Positions 18,862 through 29,759 of a DNA stretch of 33,657 nt are shown in pieces. Source of the DNA: Candidatus Endonucleibacter bathymodioli (GTDB lineage Bacteria > Pseudomonadota > Gammaproteobacteria > Pseudomonadales > Endozoicomonadaceae); NCBI GenBank assembly GCA_030674915.1, contig JASXSV010000027.1, positions 1 to 33,657 of the forward strand, written 5' to 3'. Position 1 is the first letter of the stretch. Each line of letters begins with the position of its first letter. The position numbers and the translations under genes were made by a program. Under the pieces are notes generated by a model. The model ran no database searches and was not told the DNA's origin. It was given only the letters and a program-made list of their open reading frames with translations.

Positions 18862-19278
18862 AGCAGTAGCCATTTCTCTTAGATGATCTGGGAAAGACTA
18901 AAGGAAACCTAGAGCAAAAACTGTTCAGCAGTGAGTTCACTGTCAGCTTGAAACATCAACTTTAAATGGAAGTTAGTTTCGCTAGGCTGATACGCCGACG
19001 CAGATAGCTACTAAAAAACTAGCTGAGAGTATTTATAACCTCAAGTGTCTAAGTGAAGCTCAAAAAACTGGTAATACCACGTCTGCGATAGTTCAATAGT
19101 GTGATTACTGAACGATTACACGTCTCTCGAAGACAAAGGTCTGTTGACCGCCCCTGTTATGCCATCCAATTACTTATTTTACTAAGTCATCGAAGGAGAG
19201 ACTTTGTAGTCTGCACCTCCAATTACTTAAGTACACATATTTAGCCTTGCGCAGACCGAGGGCCTAGGAACCTTAATA
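18862..19278. other. Non-coding stretch downstream of tuf
   Basis: No gene seen. It holds a direct repeat of TCCAATTACTTA (19165-19176 and 19218-19229). In most gammaproteobacteria the S10 ribosomal protein operon follows tuf here, but rpsJ is absent. I could not identify a clear terminator. Confidence 0.55.
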
Positions 19279-20472
19279 TCACTGCATAATCTTAACAACA
19301 ACGCCAGCACCAACGGTACGACCACCCTCACGAATAGCAAAACGCAAACCTTCCTCCATTGCTATAGGATGAATTAGGGTAGCATTGACATTTACGTTGT
19401 CGCCAGGCATAACCATTTCAACACCTTCTGGTAGCTCTACCGCACCTGTTACATCAGTGGTTCGGAAGTAAAACTGGGGGCGGTAGCCTTTGAAAAAAGG
19501 AGTGTGCCGACCTCCTTCGTCCTTAGAAAGAACGTATACTTCTGCCTCGAAGGTCGTGTGAGGCTTAACAGAGCCCGGCTTCGCCAAAACTTGACCTCTC
19601 TCAATTTCCTCGCGCTTGGTACCTCGTAGCAGGCATCCTACATTCTCGCCAGCACGACCTTCATCCAAAAGCTTACGGAACATCTCTACACCGGTAACAG
19701 TAGTTACTGTAGTGTCCTTAATACCGATAATCTCTATTTCTTCACCGACTTTAACAACACCTCGTTCTACACGACCAGTTACAACTGTGCCACGCCCAGC
19801 AATAGAGAAGACATCTTCTATAGGCAGCAAAAAAGGCTGATCTATTGCACGAACAGGATCAGGAATATACTCATCCAAGGTCTCAACCAGTTTTTTAACA
19901 GCTGACGTACCCATTCCTTTGTCGTCTTTACCCTCTAAAGCCATCAAGGCAGAACCGATAATGATAGGGGTATCATCACCTGGGAATTCATATGCGTCCA
20001 GCAACTCACGAACTTCCATTTCAACAAGCTCTAACAGCTCTTCATCGTCCACCATGTCTGCTTTATTCAGAAATACTACTATGTAAGGAACCCCTACTTG
20101 GCGAGATAATAAGATGTGTTCCCGCGTTTGAGGCATAGGACCGTCAGCAGCAGAACAAACCAAGATCGCACCATCCATCTGGGCGGCGCCAGTGATCATA
20201 TTCTTAACATAGTCAGCATGGCCAGGGCAGTCTACATGCGCATAGTGTCTAGCTGGAGAGTCATACTCTACGTGGGCCGTAGATATGGTGATACCTCTCT
20301 CCCGCTCTTCCGGAGCATTATCAATTTGATCAAACGCCTTCATTTCACCACCCCAAATCTCCGCACAAACTCTCGTTAATGCAGCGGTCAGAGTTGTTTT
20401 ACCGTGATCAACGTGACCGATGGTACCGACATTTACGTGAAGCTTGTTACGCTCAAATTTTTCCTTAGCCAT
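19279..20472 (-). CDS. tuf: Elongation factor Tu
   Basis: EF-Tu delivers aminoacyl-tRNA to the ribosome as a GTPase. Length is 397 residues. G-domain motifs are intact: [10 protein letters not shown] (G1), the switch I Thr in [14 protein letters not shown] (G3) and NKAD (G4). Domains 2 and 3 continue to the usual C-terminus VVKIMQ. It is the last gene of the str operon, 40 bases after fusA, with a weak AAGG before the ATG. A second tuf copy could exist elsewhere. Nothing unusual in the protein. Confidence 0.98.
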   Translation of the reverse strand: MAKEKFERNKLHVNVGTIGHVDHGKTTLTAALTRVCAEIWGGEMKAFDQIDNAPEERERGITISTAHVEYDSPARHYAHVDCPGHADYVKNMITGAAQMDGAILVCSAADGPMPQTREHILLSRQVGVPYIVVFLNKADMVDDEELLELVEMEVRELLDAYEFPGDDTPIIIGSALMALEGKDDKGMGTSAVKKLVETLDEYIPDPVRAIDQPFLLPIEDVFSIAGRGTVVTGRVERGVVKVGEEIEIIGIKDTTVTTVTGVEMFRKLLDEGRAGENVGCLLRGTKREEIERGQVLAKPGSVKPHTTFEAEVYVLSKDEGGRHTPFFKGYRPQFYFRTTDVTGAVELPEGVEMVMPGDNVNVNATLIHPIAMEEGLRFAIREGGRTVGAGVVVKIMQ

Positions 20473-20512
20473 TTTTTTTAACCTTAAATATCAATCAATG
20501 GATCGTGGGTGA

Positions 20513-22609
20513 TTAACCCTGCTTCTTGATTATTGCTTCAGCAACACTATTAGGCGCTTCAGCATACTCATCAAACTCCATGGAGTATGTCGCACGTCCC
20601 TGTGTTGCTGAACGCAGGTCAGTGGCATAACCGAACATTTCACCTAGCGACACCTGAGCACGGATAACCTTACCGGAAGTGCTATCATCCATGCCTAAAA
20701 CAATACCACGACGACGATTCAAATCACCCATAACGTCTCCCATATAGTCTTCTGGTGTTATCACCTCAACTTTCATCATAGGTTCCATTACTACAGGATT
20801 AGCCTGGGGCGCATACTTTTTTAGAGCCTGCGAACCGGCGATTTTAAACGCCATCTCACTGGAGTCAACATCATGGTAAGACCCGTCAAACAGGCGAGCC
20901 TTTAAACCTAGCAGAGGGTAACCGGCAATAACACCGTTTCTCATCTGCTCCGTGATACCTTTTTCAACGGCTCCAATGAATTCTTTGGGAATAGAGCCTC
21001 CGACAATTTCGTTAATAAACTCCAAACCTTCGCTTTCTGAAGGAGAGAATTCAATCACAACGTGTCCATACTGACCCCGTCCACCAGACTGACGAACAAA
21101 CTTATGGTTTGCTTCAATACTGCTTTTGATTTTTTCACGGTATGCAACCTGAGGCTTGCCAATATTCGCCTCCACATTAAACTCACGCCTCATACGATCA
21201 ACAATAATATCCAAGTGCAGTTCACCCATACCAGATATAATGGTTTGGCTGCTTTCTTCATCAGTATGAACGCGAAAAGAAGGATCTTCTTGAGCCAGCT
21301 TACCCAATGCGATTCCCATTTTTTCTTGATCAGCCTTAGTTTTGGGCTCAACCGCTACCGAGATAACCGGATCAGGAAAGTCCATACGCTCTAAAGTAAT
21401 GATATTGTTTAAGTCACACAGACTATCACCCGTAGTCACATCTTTTAAACCAATCAAAGCTACGATGTCACCCGCCAGACACTCTTTCAGTTCCTCTCGG
21501 TTATTAGCATGCATCTGAACCATACGGCCAATACGTTCTTTTTTTTGCTTAACCGGGTTATATACGAAGTTGCCCGACTGCAGGACTCCAGAATAGCTTC
21601 GGATGAAAGTTAAAGTCCCAACAAAAGGGTCGGTAGCGATTTTGAATGCTAGCGCAGAAAATGGTTCGCTATCGTCTGCCTTGCGAGTGGCCGGAGTGTC
21701 TTTTCCATCATCAAGAACACCTTCAATAGGCTTAACCTCAACAGGGCTTGGCATATACTCGACAACCGCATCCAAAACAGCTTGCACGCCTTTATTTTTG
21801 AATGCAGATCCACCGAATACAGGAATAATTTCATTTGCCAAGGTCCTCGCACGTATGCCAGCTTTGATTTCTTCTTCTGTCAGCTTGCCATCTTCAAGGT
21901 ATTTTTCCATCATCTCTTCGGTGGCTTCAGCGGCAACTTCTTCTATATATTCATGCATTTCCTGGCACACTGCTTGAAGATCTGCTGGAATATCTTCATA
22001 AGTAAAGGTCATACCCTGGTCGTCTTCATTCCAGATAATAGCCTTCATCTTAACTAGATCAACAACACCTTTAAAATCCTCTTCAGAGCCAATAGTCATT
22101 TGCATAGGTACGGCGATTGCTCCCAAGCGATCACGCAACTGGTCAACAACCATTTGGAAATCCGCACCCATACGATCCATCTTGTTAACGAATACTAGGC
22201 GCGGCACTTCATACTTGTTGGCCTGACGCCATACAGTCTCAGTTTGAGGCTGCACTCCTGATGAGCCACACAGTACAACAACAGCTCCATCTAAAACGCG
22301 AAGCGAGCGCTCCACCTCGATGGTAAAGTCAACATGCCCAGGAGTATCGATAATATTAACACGGTGCTCATCAAACTGAGTATCCATACCTTTCCAAAAG
22401 CAGGTTGTCGCCGCAGATGTAATAGTGATACCTCTCTCCTGCTCCTGCTCCATCCAGTCCATAGTAGCTGCACCGTCATGGACTTCACCAATCTTGTGGC
22501 TCAAACCTGTGTAAAACAGGATACGCTCTGTTGTAGTTGTTTTACCAGCATCAACATGGGCACAGATTCCTATGTTGCGGTAGCGCTTGATCGGGGTTTT
22601 ACGAGCCAC
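20513..22609 (-). CDS. fusA: Elongation factor G
   Basis: EF-G is the translocation GTPase. It has 698 residues, normal length. GTPase motifs [32 protein letters not shown] and NKMDR are present, followed by domains II-V ending in the usual [23 protein letters not shown] tail. The start codon is GTG at 22609, preceded by AGAGGA. It lies 17 bases after rpsG and 40 before tuf in the str operon. Confidence 0.98.
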   Translation of the reverse strand: MARKTPIKRYRNIGICAHVDAGKTTTTERILFYTGLSHKIGEVHDGAATMDWMEQEQERGITITSAATTCFWKGMDTQFDEHRVNIIDTPGHVDFTIEVERSLRVLDGAVVVLCGSSGVQPQTETVWRQANKYEVPRLVFVNKMDRMGADFQMVVDQLRDRLGAIAVPMQMTIGSEEDFKGVVDLVKMKAIIWNEDDQGMTFTYEDIPADLQAVCQEMHEYIEEVAAEATEEMMEKYLEDGKLTEEEIKAGIRARTLANEIIPVFGGSAFKNKGVQAVLDAVVEYMPSPVEVKPIEGVLDDGKDTPATRKADDSEPFSALAFKIATDPFVGTLTFIRSYSGVLQSGNFVYNPVKQKKERIGRMVQMHANNREELKECLAGDIVALIGLKDVTTGDSLCDLNNIITLERMDFPDPVISVAVEPKTKADQEKMGIALGKLAQEDPSFRVHTDEESSQTIISGMGELHLDIIVDRMRREFNVEANIGKPQVAYREKIKSSIEANHKFVRQSGGRGQYGHVVIEFSPSESEGLEFINEIVGGSIPKEFIGAVEKGITEQMRNGVIAGYPLLGLKARLFDGSYHDVDSSEMAFKIAGSQALKKYAPQANPVVMEPMMKVEVITPEDYMGDVMGDLNRRRGIVLGMDDSTSGKVIRAQVSLGEMFGYATDLRSATQGRATYSMEFDEYAEAPNSVAEAIIKKQG

Positions 22610-22626
22610 GACTCAATCCTCTGATC

Positions 22627-23097
<471 letters not shown>

Positions 23098-23262
23098 TCA
23101 TAAGCCCTCAATAATTGTGGTCTTCAGGTAGCCCGAGATCAAAACGACTCGGCCTTACTCTCAATCAACTGATTTCCCCGCACAACACGAGAAAGACAGC
23201 AACTTTGCTCATGACTCCGACTAACTCAATCGACATTATTAAAACAACTGATGATCTCAGTT

Positions 23263-23380
23263 TATACTCACCTCCCTTGAGGGCGTGAGATTGTTGACAT
23301 CCCGCAAACACCTACTAACTATTAGTAGACTAATGGAACGTTACTCGCTTGTCGCCTACTCTCACCTTTCAATGGTAACA
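23263..23380 (-). repeat. ERIC-like element in the rpsL-rpsG spacer
   Basis: On the minus strand: TTACCATTGAAAGGTGAGAG, TAGGCGACAAGCGAG, GTCAACAATCTCACG and GGTGAGTATA, in the same order as the copy at 31262-31389. On the plus strand it runs from TATACTCACC to GGTAACA. It is about 118 bp, and its left and right halves can pair, as expected of an ERIC-type palindrome. It is transcribed within the str operon. Confidence 0.65.
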
Positions 23381-23491
23381 ATACAAGCTCATAAAGTTTA
23401 GATCCTTTTCAACCACCATATCTGCGTCTCAACTACTTTAAATAATACTTATATCAAAAGCGCTGGCTAAAACCAGCTTTCTTCGCTTTCT

Positions 23492-23866
<375 letters not shown>

Positions 23867-23894
23867 TCAGCAAGCTCCAATTGTTTCTAGAATA

Positions 23895-24024
23895 TATACC
23901 CTTTGCACTTAAAAATGCAGGGTTTTTAGTCGCATTACCCCCACCCAACTCATGTGGGCATAATCTAAGCTCATGAGGCTTTACTCTCTTTCCATCTATC
24001 TACGTACCTACAGCTACTTGGTTA
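23895..24024 (-). repeat. ERIC-like element in the rpsL leader
   Basis: Read on the minus strand it contains CTCATGAGCTTAGATTATG, GTTGGGTGGGGGTAATGCG, CCCTGCATTTTTAAGTGCAA and the end GGGTATA. This follows the ERIC consensus order (CCCAGGAGCTTACAT, then CTGGGGTGAGCG, then CTGCAACTTGAAGTACGAAGGGTATA). The other half toward 24024 is more worn. It occupies the position of the str operon leader, next to the rpsL ribosome binding site. Confidence 0.6.
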
Positions 24025-25243
24025 GGACAAGATAGACTTGCTTGTTTTATGACCGAGAAGCTCTCATAGCACGAAACACCCGTAACACTCATAACTAACG
24101 GATATAAACTCCCCCTCAGCTTTTTAAAATACTACCCATCTGTATCAGCAATGCACTTTTTTGACACTGCACGATAGTCACAAGAAGAAACAATATAAGA
24201 ACTCTATGCGTATTAGGCGAAACAAACCATACGCCTCAATAAAAATAACACTACTAACTACTATACGATACCAGCAATACAGTCCACTAAAATGCCGACA
24301 ACTCGCCCTCAAAAAAAGAGAAGATATAGGACAACACAAAGCGCCAAAATTATACGTGTATTGGTTTCTTCTGTCAATATTTAATGCAGAATTGACGCCA
24401 ACAAAAAAACCTTAAACAAGCCCATCACCCACCCTGTAAAACCGCTAGATAGAAACATACTCATAGTATTTTGAAAATGCGAGATCGTGTTATCTGCGCA
24501 TACAATCCTTTAATCACCCATGTACAACTATCGATCATCTATAAACCCTAATGCTTTGAGCTTACCTGCAGCCTCAAACTAAAATAAAAAACCATCTCAA
24601 AGGAGGAGAATACAACACTTCAGCCAAAATATCCAAATTCAATAACACTCGCATCCTAACTGGGCGAGGGACAGCTTGATTTTTGAGCGTTTTTTTGGAG
24701 AAGAGAGAACTCGAAACAAAGACATATCCGTAACACGAACGAGCAGTTAGCGTCCTTTCCCCGCAGATAAAAGACATTACGGGCTTGCTAGAACTAGACT
24801 CATGGGACTTGCCAAAAATGAAACCATTTTTGGGCTGACCGCTACTGCCGTGAACATTCGCAAAAACACTCAGCTTTTGGTGTTCTATATAGCGTGTCGT
24901 GCACAGAAACAATGTTATGCCGGATAAGTGTGTCAAGAATCAGTCCTAAACACTAAGAACAGTGCATAAAGCCGATAATTTGGCGTTAAGCACCATGGCA
25001 AGCTTCGTAACGGACCACAAAGCCAGAAAACCCAATGACATCGCTAGTGATGCTAGTGTCTCAAGGTATTCGATGGAACAGTCTGGTAATTAGCCTATAA
25101 GTAAGTGATAGCTGCCACTACCAAGGACGCAGGACTTAAAAGTATCTATACTAAAAGCTAGGGACGCCAAACAACTTATTACAGCAAGCTTGGCTCCTTT
25201 CAAGCTACTTTTTTATTATAAAAATGCATGGAAGCCAGCAAAA
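24025..25243. other. Long non-coding stretch upstream of the str operon
   Basis: About 1.2 kb without a gene I can support. The str promoter must lie here or in the ERIC-like element: on the minus strand a weak candidate is TGTCAA, then TACAGAT 16 bases later (around 24140-24170). A frame at 24574-24936 minus contains VMSFICGERTLTAR, faintly like an IS1-type transposase, but the rest does not follow that family. rpoB/rpoC are not here. Confidence 0.5.
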
Positions 25244-25630
25244 ATGTCATATCACCTTATACCACCTCTCTTTATCCTTATAGCTGTAACGCTTAGCGAT
25301 CACCTACTGGCAGACAATACTTACTCTCCACCGAAAGAGCATTGGTATCAAGACGTATGGTGCCAAGGACAAGGGGGAATGACCGAATACAGGGTCAGCG
25401 GTGGTCTGAGGGTTGACTGCCTTACGGACGAGTATGCGATAGAAATGGACTTTGCAAGAAAATGGTCGGAAGCTATTGGTCAATCTATGGAATACAGCAT
25501 GCTAACAGAAAAAAAAGCAGGCATCGTTCTTATTTTGAAAAAAAAATCGGACTATAGATACTGGAAACGTCTTAAAAAACTAATTGCTCATTATCAGCTG
25601 CCAATTACAGTTTGGCAACTGGGCCCATAA
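25244..25630 (+). CDS. Small exported protein, possible PD-(D/E)XK nuclease-like fold
   Basis: I start it at ATG 25244, which places a signal peptide (MSYHLIPPLFILIAVTLSDH then LLADN) at the N-terminus, giving 128 residues; the frame extends to 25190 upstream. The mature part resembles a family of small secreted gammaproteobacterial proteins with the pattern VDCLTDEYAIEMDFARKW, SEAIGQSMEYSM, KKAGIVLIL. The spacing of Asp, Glu-x-Asp and a following Gln-x-x-x-Tyr-like motif recalls restriction-endonuclease-like (PD-(D/E)XK) folds. That fold and any nuclease activity are inference. Two Cys (WCQGQ and VDCL) could pair in the periplasm. It stands alone with no recognisable partner. Confidence 0.7.
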   Translation: MSYHLIPPLFILIAVTLSDHLLADNTYSPPKEHWYQDVWCQGQGGMTEYRVSGGLRVDCLTDEYAIEMDFARKWSEAIGQSMEYSMLTEKKAGIVLILKKKSDYRYWKRLKKLIAHYQLPITVWQLGP

Positions 25631-25989
25631 CAACGTACCCTCCACTATTAAAGTAGTGCAATTGTTTACTGCTCACAGTCTCAAGAGAGATAAGTGTAGA
25701 GTTATCTCTTCGAAAGTTTCAATAATTAATACACTCAAGGAAGGGGATTAAGAGTGCTTCATGCCGAGGCTTGGTATATCGCACATCTGATAAATGATAC
25801 CATACCCTTCTCTGCCTACAACCCTACCCTCATCGACAAAATAATTACCCTGTTTCGTTCTTTGTTTACCTTGACTTAATACGATACTCACAACTACTGC
25901 TCCCAAATCGTTATTACTATTTTTGGCAGAAGCTACTTACGACGGAATCAAATGAGCTTTATCACGCCACTGAATAGCTGCTAAATCAA
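25631..25989. other. Non-coding stretch between the small exported protein and hemJ
   Basis: Both flanking genes end here (convergent). I see no gene, RNA or clear repeat. An imperfect hairpin of AGAGATAAGTG and GTTATCTCTTCG type (25685-25713) could act as a terminator but lacks a T-run. Confidence 0.45.
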
Positions 25990-26412
25990 TCAAAAAGGCT
26001 TAACAACTACAAGGATAATAATACCCACCAATAATATCACAGGAACCTCATTAAACCAGCGGAAGAAAGTTTGGGATTTCCTATTCTTATCCTCAGCAAA
26101 AGCCTTCAGGTAGCGCCCACACAAGTGATGGTAGCCCAGCAACACAGCAACCAAGGCAAGCTTGGCATGCATCCAACCCCCAGCCATATAGCCCGCAACA
26201 TTATAACTTAACAACCAACCCCCAAAGAGCACGGTAGCCAACATTGCCGGCGTTGCAATCATTCTATAAAGATTGCGTTCCATTACCTTAAAGCGAGCAC
26301 TACCGCTGTCATCGGACGTTAAGGCATGATAAACAAATAATCGAGGCAGATAAAAAAGCGCAGCAAACCAGCAAACTAACGCAATCAAGTGTAAAGCCTT
26401 AATCCACAGCAT
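25990..26412 (-). CDS. hemJ: HemJ-type protoporphyrinogen IX oxidase
   Basis: HemJ carries out the penultimate step of haem synthesis, protoporphyrinogen IX to protoporphyrin IX, in the inner membrane. This 140-residue protein has the expected four membrane segments. It also has the family signatures IKALHLIALVCWFAALFYLP and RLFVYHA in helix 1, with the conserved His, and MHAKLALVAVLLGYHHLCGR in helix 3, with conserved His and Lys. Length is normal. It is a single gene; an ERIC-like element lies about 115 bases upstream of its start. Confidence 0.92.
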   Translation of the reverse strand: MLWIKALHLIALVCWFAALFYLPRLFVYHALTSDDSGSARFKVMERNLYRMIATPAMLATVLFGGWLLSYNVAGYMAGGWMHAKLALVAVLLGYHHLCGRYLKAFAEDKNRKSQTFFRWFNEVPVILLVGIIILVVVKPF

Positions 26413-26526
26413 ATAAACCCCTGCATCAACTGATAACGGTTAGCCCAAGAGCCTTGAATGACAACACCTGTAGCATCTTAGATTTGGCATTGGTTCGCCG
26501 CTCTCTCACAATAGCGCTTAGCTGCA

Positions 26527-26661
26527 TATACCAGTCTCCATTAAAAGTATGAGCAGGCGACAAACAAGCGAAGCCAAATGCACGCACGAGCAGTAGATGA
26601 TAAGTGGAGGAGAGCGAGCGCGACCCGCCAACCCCTTACACCTCTAACGGGAATGGATATA
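26527..26661 (+). repeat. ERIC-like element upstream of hemJ
   Basis: It begins TATACCAGTCTCCATT, continues GAGCAGGCGACAAACAAGCG, GTGGAGGAGAGCGAGCGCGA, CGCCAACCCC, and ends GGAATGGATATA. The spacing and order match the other copies, and the ~135 bp length fits an ERIC-type element. It overlaps the 3' end of the doubtful minus-strand frame 26636-27019, providing its last codons and stop. Confidence 0.65.
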
Positions 26662-27019
26662 ACCCACGCTTAGCTAACAAATTCCATCTCAGAAGTGTAC
26701 GCCTACTGGTATTTGTTGAGGCCTTTAGCCGCCTTCCCCTAATCTTGAGCGCTTCAGAGCCTAGTTTGAACCGAGCACCATGAATGCTACTGACACCAAT
26801 GGTAAGTACCAGCCTTTTATACATAAAGTAGCGCCCCGCTTCGCACTCCCCCGCATCATCCGCATCATCCTCATCATCAATATCATCCAACGTCTCACCA
26901 ATATGCAACTGAAGTCTCATTACAGTATCCAAACAAAGTAAATAAACAGCACCAGAGCTTTTGTTGGCCTCGTAACCATTCATGAAAACAACAACAAAAG
27001 CAACCAATATTATGAACAA
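26636..27019 (-). CDS. Doubtful ORF with hydrophobic start
   Basis: The frame begins at TTG 27019 with GGGAG about 13 bases upstream and encodes a hydrophobic N-terminus (FIILVAFVVVFMNGYE). An acidic low-complexity stretch (DDIDDEDDADDAGE) from an imperfect GAT repeat and a basic C-terminal part follow. I recognise no family. The last residues (YPFPLEV) and the stop come from an ERIC-like element. An inner ATG at 26983 is an alternative start. It may be the remains of a gene or no gene at all. Confidence 0.22.
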   Translation of the reverse strand: MFIILVAFVVVFMNGYEANKSSGAVYLLCLDTVMRLQLHIGETLDDIDDEDDADDAGECEAGRYFMYKRLVLTIGVSSIHGARFKLGSEALKIRGRRLKASTNTSRRTLLRWNLLAKRGLYPFPLEV

Positions 27020-27464
27020 GATAGCTTCTAGCTCCCTTTTCTTACCGTCGACTATTTTGCCTGATAAGCTTGGATAATCCTACACTCGTAAGCTCTTGGC
27101 ACTTCGCACACTTGCCACCCACTCACACATCAACGTAACTGGCATAGTAATTTAAGTGTATGGAACTTGTTTCACCGCTTACCAGCACCTCCAGTCACCT
27201 TGTCTATAGGATAGCCCAATCCGATCAAAGACATAAAAATATCTAAATACCAAATTGGCATGACAGATGCCAAAAATACGCGTTATTTTAACAAGATCTT
27301 CACCATTATACATCTATCTTGTGCCCATGAATGCTATCAAGCACCACGTAGGTGCAGCCCCTTAGCTACTGAATATTAACCGATTTAGCACTTCCAAAAA
27401 ACATGTTAAATAACCCCATAGGTTTTGTGCTGAACACGATGAATCAATACCAGTTAACAATTAA
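27020..27464. other. Non-coding stretch
   Basis: Nothing I can identify on either strand. Confidence 0.5.
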
Positions 27465-27547
27465 AGAAATGAACAAGATACTAAGAATAGTAGGTGCTCT
27501 GGATACGTGAGAGAATCCCACAACCTCACGCTTTCAAGAGGCTAGAA
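27465..27547 (+). repeat. Partial ERIC-like element
   Basis: ATGAACAAGATACTAAGAAT, AGTAGGTG, CGTGAGAGAATCCCACAACC and TCACGCTTTCAAGAGG follow the right two thirds of the ERIC-like copies, with ACAACCTCA and CTTTCAAG shared with the copy at 29760-29883. The left end and the terminal GGTATA are not recognisable. Confidence 0.4.
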
Positions 27548-27659
27548 AAAACCCCTAGTCATTTAATCGGCAAGTACAGTCTGCCATGAACAGAGACAAG
27601 CTACTGCAGTGAATACGGATCACTCTTTCATAACCAACAACCTTCCAGCCCTCAATACC

Positions 27660-27740
27660 TCCGTGCATCCCGGAACCTAAATTCCCTCTGAAATCTCTAA
27701 CGATAACAGCCAAATAAAATGTGCATAGTCCTTTTATCAT
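27660..27740 (-). pseudogene. Small fragment of IS5-family remnant C
   Basis: On the minus strand the bases coding for TFYLAVIVRDF match those coding for IFYLAIIVRAG in the transposase remnant at 15379-15640 (shared TTGGCT.TTAT.GTTAGAG). Only the extreme C-terminal region is represented. It shows that this IS was present at more than one site. Confidence 0.4.
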
Positions 27741-27965
27741 CATAAGTAGCACTTCGCTTTTTACCTACATAGTCACCCTCCAAAGACAAGGCAAGTCGTT
27801 GGCATCAAGTTACAAACTAAGTCTGGCCTCATCTCATCGCCGATTTCTCGCCCCTAGAATGACAGCCTATACAAAACTGAAACCTAAAGACACTGGCAGC
27901 TAATATTATCTGATGACGAGAAAATCCAGCAATTGATTGAATATATAGTTAAACATAATTATGCT

Positions 27966-28073
27966 CATACTTGCCATACTTGCCATACTTGCCATACTTG
28001 CCATACTTGCCATACTTGCCATACTTGCCATACTTGCCATACTTGCCATACTTGCCATATTTGCCATATTTGC
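27966..28073 (+). repeat. 12-copy 9-bp minisatellite
   Basis: Twelve tandem units of CATACTTGC; the last two read CATATTTGC. A further partial unit follows. The overlapping plus-strand frame (27933-28121) consists mainly of His-Thr-Cys repeats and is not a credible gene. The unit length, nine, is the same as in the larger array at 17297-17512, though the sequence differs. Confidence 0.95.
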
Positions 28074-28466
28074 CATACTGTCACTTACATTTTTAATTGC
28101 TGGGGCGCCAAGTACACCTAGTCAGATCTAAACAAACTTCTGCACCAGAAACTGGTGCTTAGCGAAGGAACAGAGTCACCGACAACTTTGACAACATGGA
28201 AGCTTGACGGTATAACTAGTCGATAAACTAGCCCTAGTATATGAACCTACAAAATAGTAAGTGGTTGATAACAGTCAATACCTTCAATGGAAGTGCATAT
28301 ATACTCAATATTGCGCTATATAAAGAGAGATCTTTTCACAAAACAGCAATTTGATTCATAAGAGATCTTTCCACGCTCTCTTTTGCATCACCCTATTTAT
28401 TTTTTTATTTGCAATTATCATCTAATCAAACGGCAGCTTCTGCAAAGACTTCAAGGAGTTATTAGT
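28074..28466. other. Non-coding stretch before the symporter gene
   Basis: No gene seen. A short piece, AATACCTTCAATGGAAGTGC (28288-28307), resembles the outer end of an ERIC-like element but is too short to call. GAGATCTTTTCACA and AGAGATCTTTCCACGC (about 28328 and 28363) form an imperfect direct repeat ahead of the symporter gene. Confidence 0.4.
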
Positions 28467-29723
28467 ATGCGTGAACACTCAAAGCAAAGCACTCTCAGCT
28501 CTGCAGTTATATTGTTGATTGCCGGGTTGCTTGGTCTGCTATGCGCATGGGTTAACAACCCTTTACTCAATCAAGCTTGTGAAATTGTTTCAGATGTATT
28601 TATCCGGTTGCTGAAACTGGTAAGCATACCAATTATATTTTTTTCGTTGCTTTCAACACTCACAGGCATGGGAGGAATGACTGATGCCCGTAAGCTAGGA
28701 AGTAAAATTGTACAATATACCCTACTAACAACGATTATAGCCGCAGGTCTGGCGCTAATACTTTACATAATCCTTGACCCTTCTGGCTCTGTGACCGACA
28801 TTAATTTGATGGTCGCAGAGGAGAAGAACCCAGTCGAAACAATGAGTTACTTGGGGTTTCTGCTCAGCATCATACCTTCCAACATTATTGAACCGTTTTA
28901 TCACAATAATGTGATTGGTGTTCTTTTTATTGCTCTATTGCTTAGCGCAGCGGTTCTTTCTCTTGGAGATGAGCACAAAACAGTATTACACAGCTTATTT
29001 GCAAGTTTGTTTGCTGCGATCATGAAAATGACATCATTTATTCTAAAACTGATGCCGCTTGCAGTCTGGGCCTTTGTCACCCTTTTTGCCAACGAACTAA
29101 AAAACCAGGGTGTTTTACATGGGCTTACTATCTACCTTGTTTGTATTTTACTAGCTAACCTGATCCAAGCACTGCTTGTTTTACCATTATTCTTAAAAAT
29201 AAAAGGTATTTCGCCTTGGGCTGCCCTTCAAGCCATGTGGCCAGCTCTAGCAATGGCTTTTTTTACTAAATCATCAAGCGCAGCTCTACCTTCCGCCGTT
29301 GACTGTATAGAAAAGAGGCTTGGAGTGAGTAGCCGTATCGCTAGGATTACCATGCCACTATGTATCACCGTCAACATGAATGCTTGTGCGGCCTTTATCT
29401 TGATTACTGTTCTCTTTGTCTCTCAAAGTAACGGCATTGAATACTCAACCTTGGAGCTGATTTCCTGGATATTTATTGCCACACTGGCAGCCATAGGAAA
29501 TGCGGGGGTGCCTATGGGGTGTTATATGCTATCTAGTGCGTTTCTTTCTGCAATGGGTGTGCCTTTACATCTACTGGTTATTATTCTTCCATTCTATGCA
29601 TTTATCGACATGCTGGAAAGTGCTATTAATGTCTGGTCTGACTCTTGCGTCACCGCGGTTGTTGATAAAGATATGCAGTCCACTGACCAGGATACGCCGA
29701 GAGTCACAAACAATACTTCATAA
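28467..29723 (+). CDS. DAACS-family cation symporter with unusual binding-site residues
   Basis: This inner-membrane secondary transporter has 418 residues. I start it at ATG 28467 because AAGGAG lies 8 bases upstream; the frame extends to 28383. It has the Glt fold pattern: helices in the N-terminal half, re-entrant loop 1 FFTKSSSAALPSAV, helix 7 TMPLCITVNMNACAAF, loop 2 AIGNAGVPMGC, and helix 8 FYAFIDMLESAINVWSD. Aligned to GltPh, helix 7 NMDGT becomes NMNAC, so the sodium-binding Asp312 is Asn. In helix 8 Arg397, which holds the acidic side chain of aspartate, becomes Glu, while Asp394, Asn401 and Asp405 are kept. Substrate and ion may therefore differ from those of dicarboxylate carriers. 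Convergent with bioA. Confidence 0.87.
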   Translation: MREHSKQSTLSSAVILLIAGLLGLLCAWVNNPLLNQACEIVSDVFIRLLKLVSIPIIFFSLLSTLTGMGGMTDARKLGSKIVQYTLLTTIIAAGLALILYIILDPSGSVTDINLMVAEEKNPVETMSYLGFLLSIIPSNIIEPFYHNNVIGVLFIALLLSAAVLSLGDEHKTVLHSLFASLFAAIMKMTSFILKLMPLAVWAFVTLFANELKNQGVLHGLTIYLVCILLANLIQALLVLPLFLKIKGISPWAALQAMWPALAMAFFTKSSSAALPSAVDCIEKRLGVSSRIARITMPLCITVNMNACAAFILITVLFVSQSNGIEYSTLELISWIFIATLAAIGNAGVPMGCYMLSSAFLSAMGVPLHLLVIILPFYAFIDMLESAINVWSDSCVTAVVDKDMQSTDQDTPRVTNNTS

Positions 29724-29759
29724 GAAAGAACCCGGTACTCTTTAAATGGATTTCGAACT

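Noticed and set aside
19279..20472. EF-Tu adapted to an EF-Tu-targeting antibiotic
   Set aside because: The sequence looks like ordinary EF-Tu, and I could not point to a specific resistance residue.
24574..24936. Minus-strand frame with VMSFICGERTLTAR, faintly like an IS1-type transposase
   Set aside because: Only about 15 residues are suggestive, and the flanking sequence in all frames does not continue the family pattern.
27933..28121. Cys/His/Thr repeat frame that could be taken for a metal-binding peptide
   Set aside because: It is a product of the second minisatellite, with no ribosome binding site.
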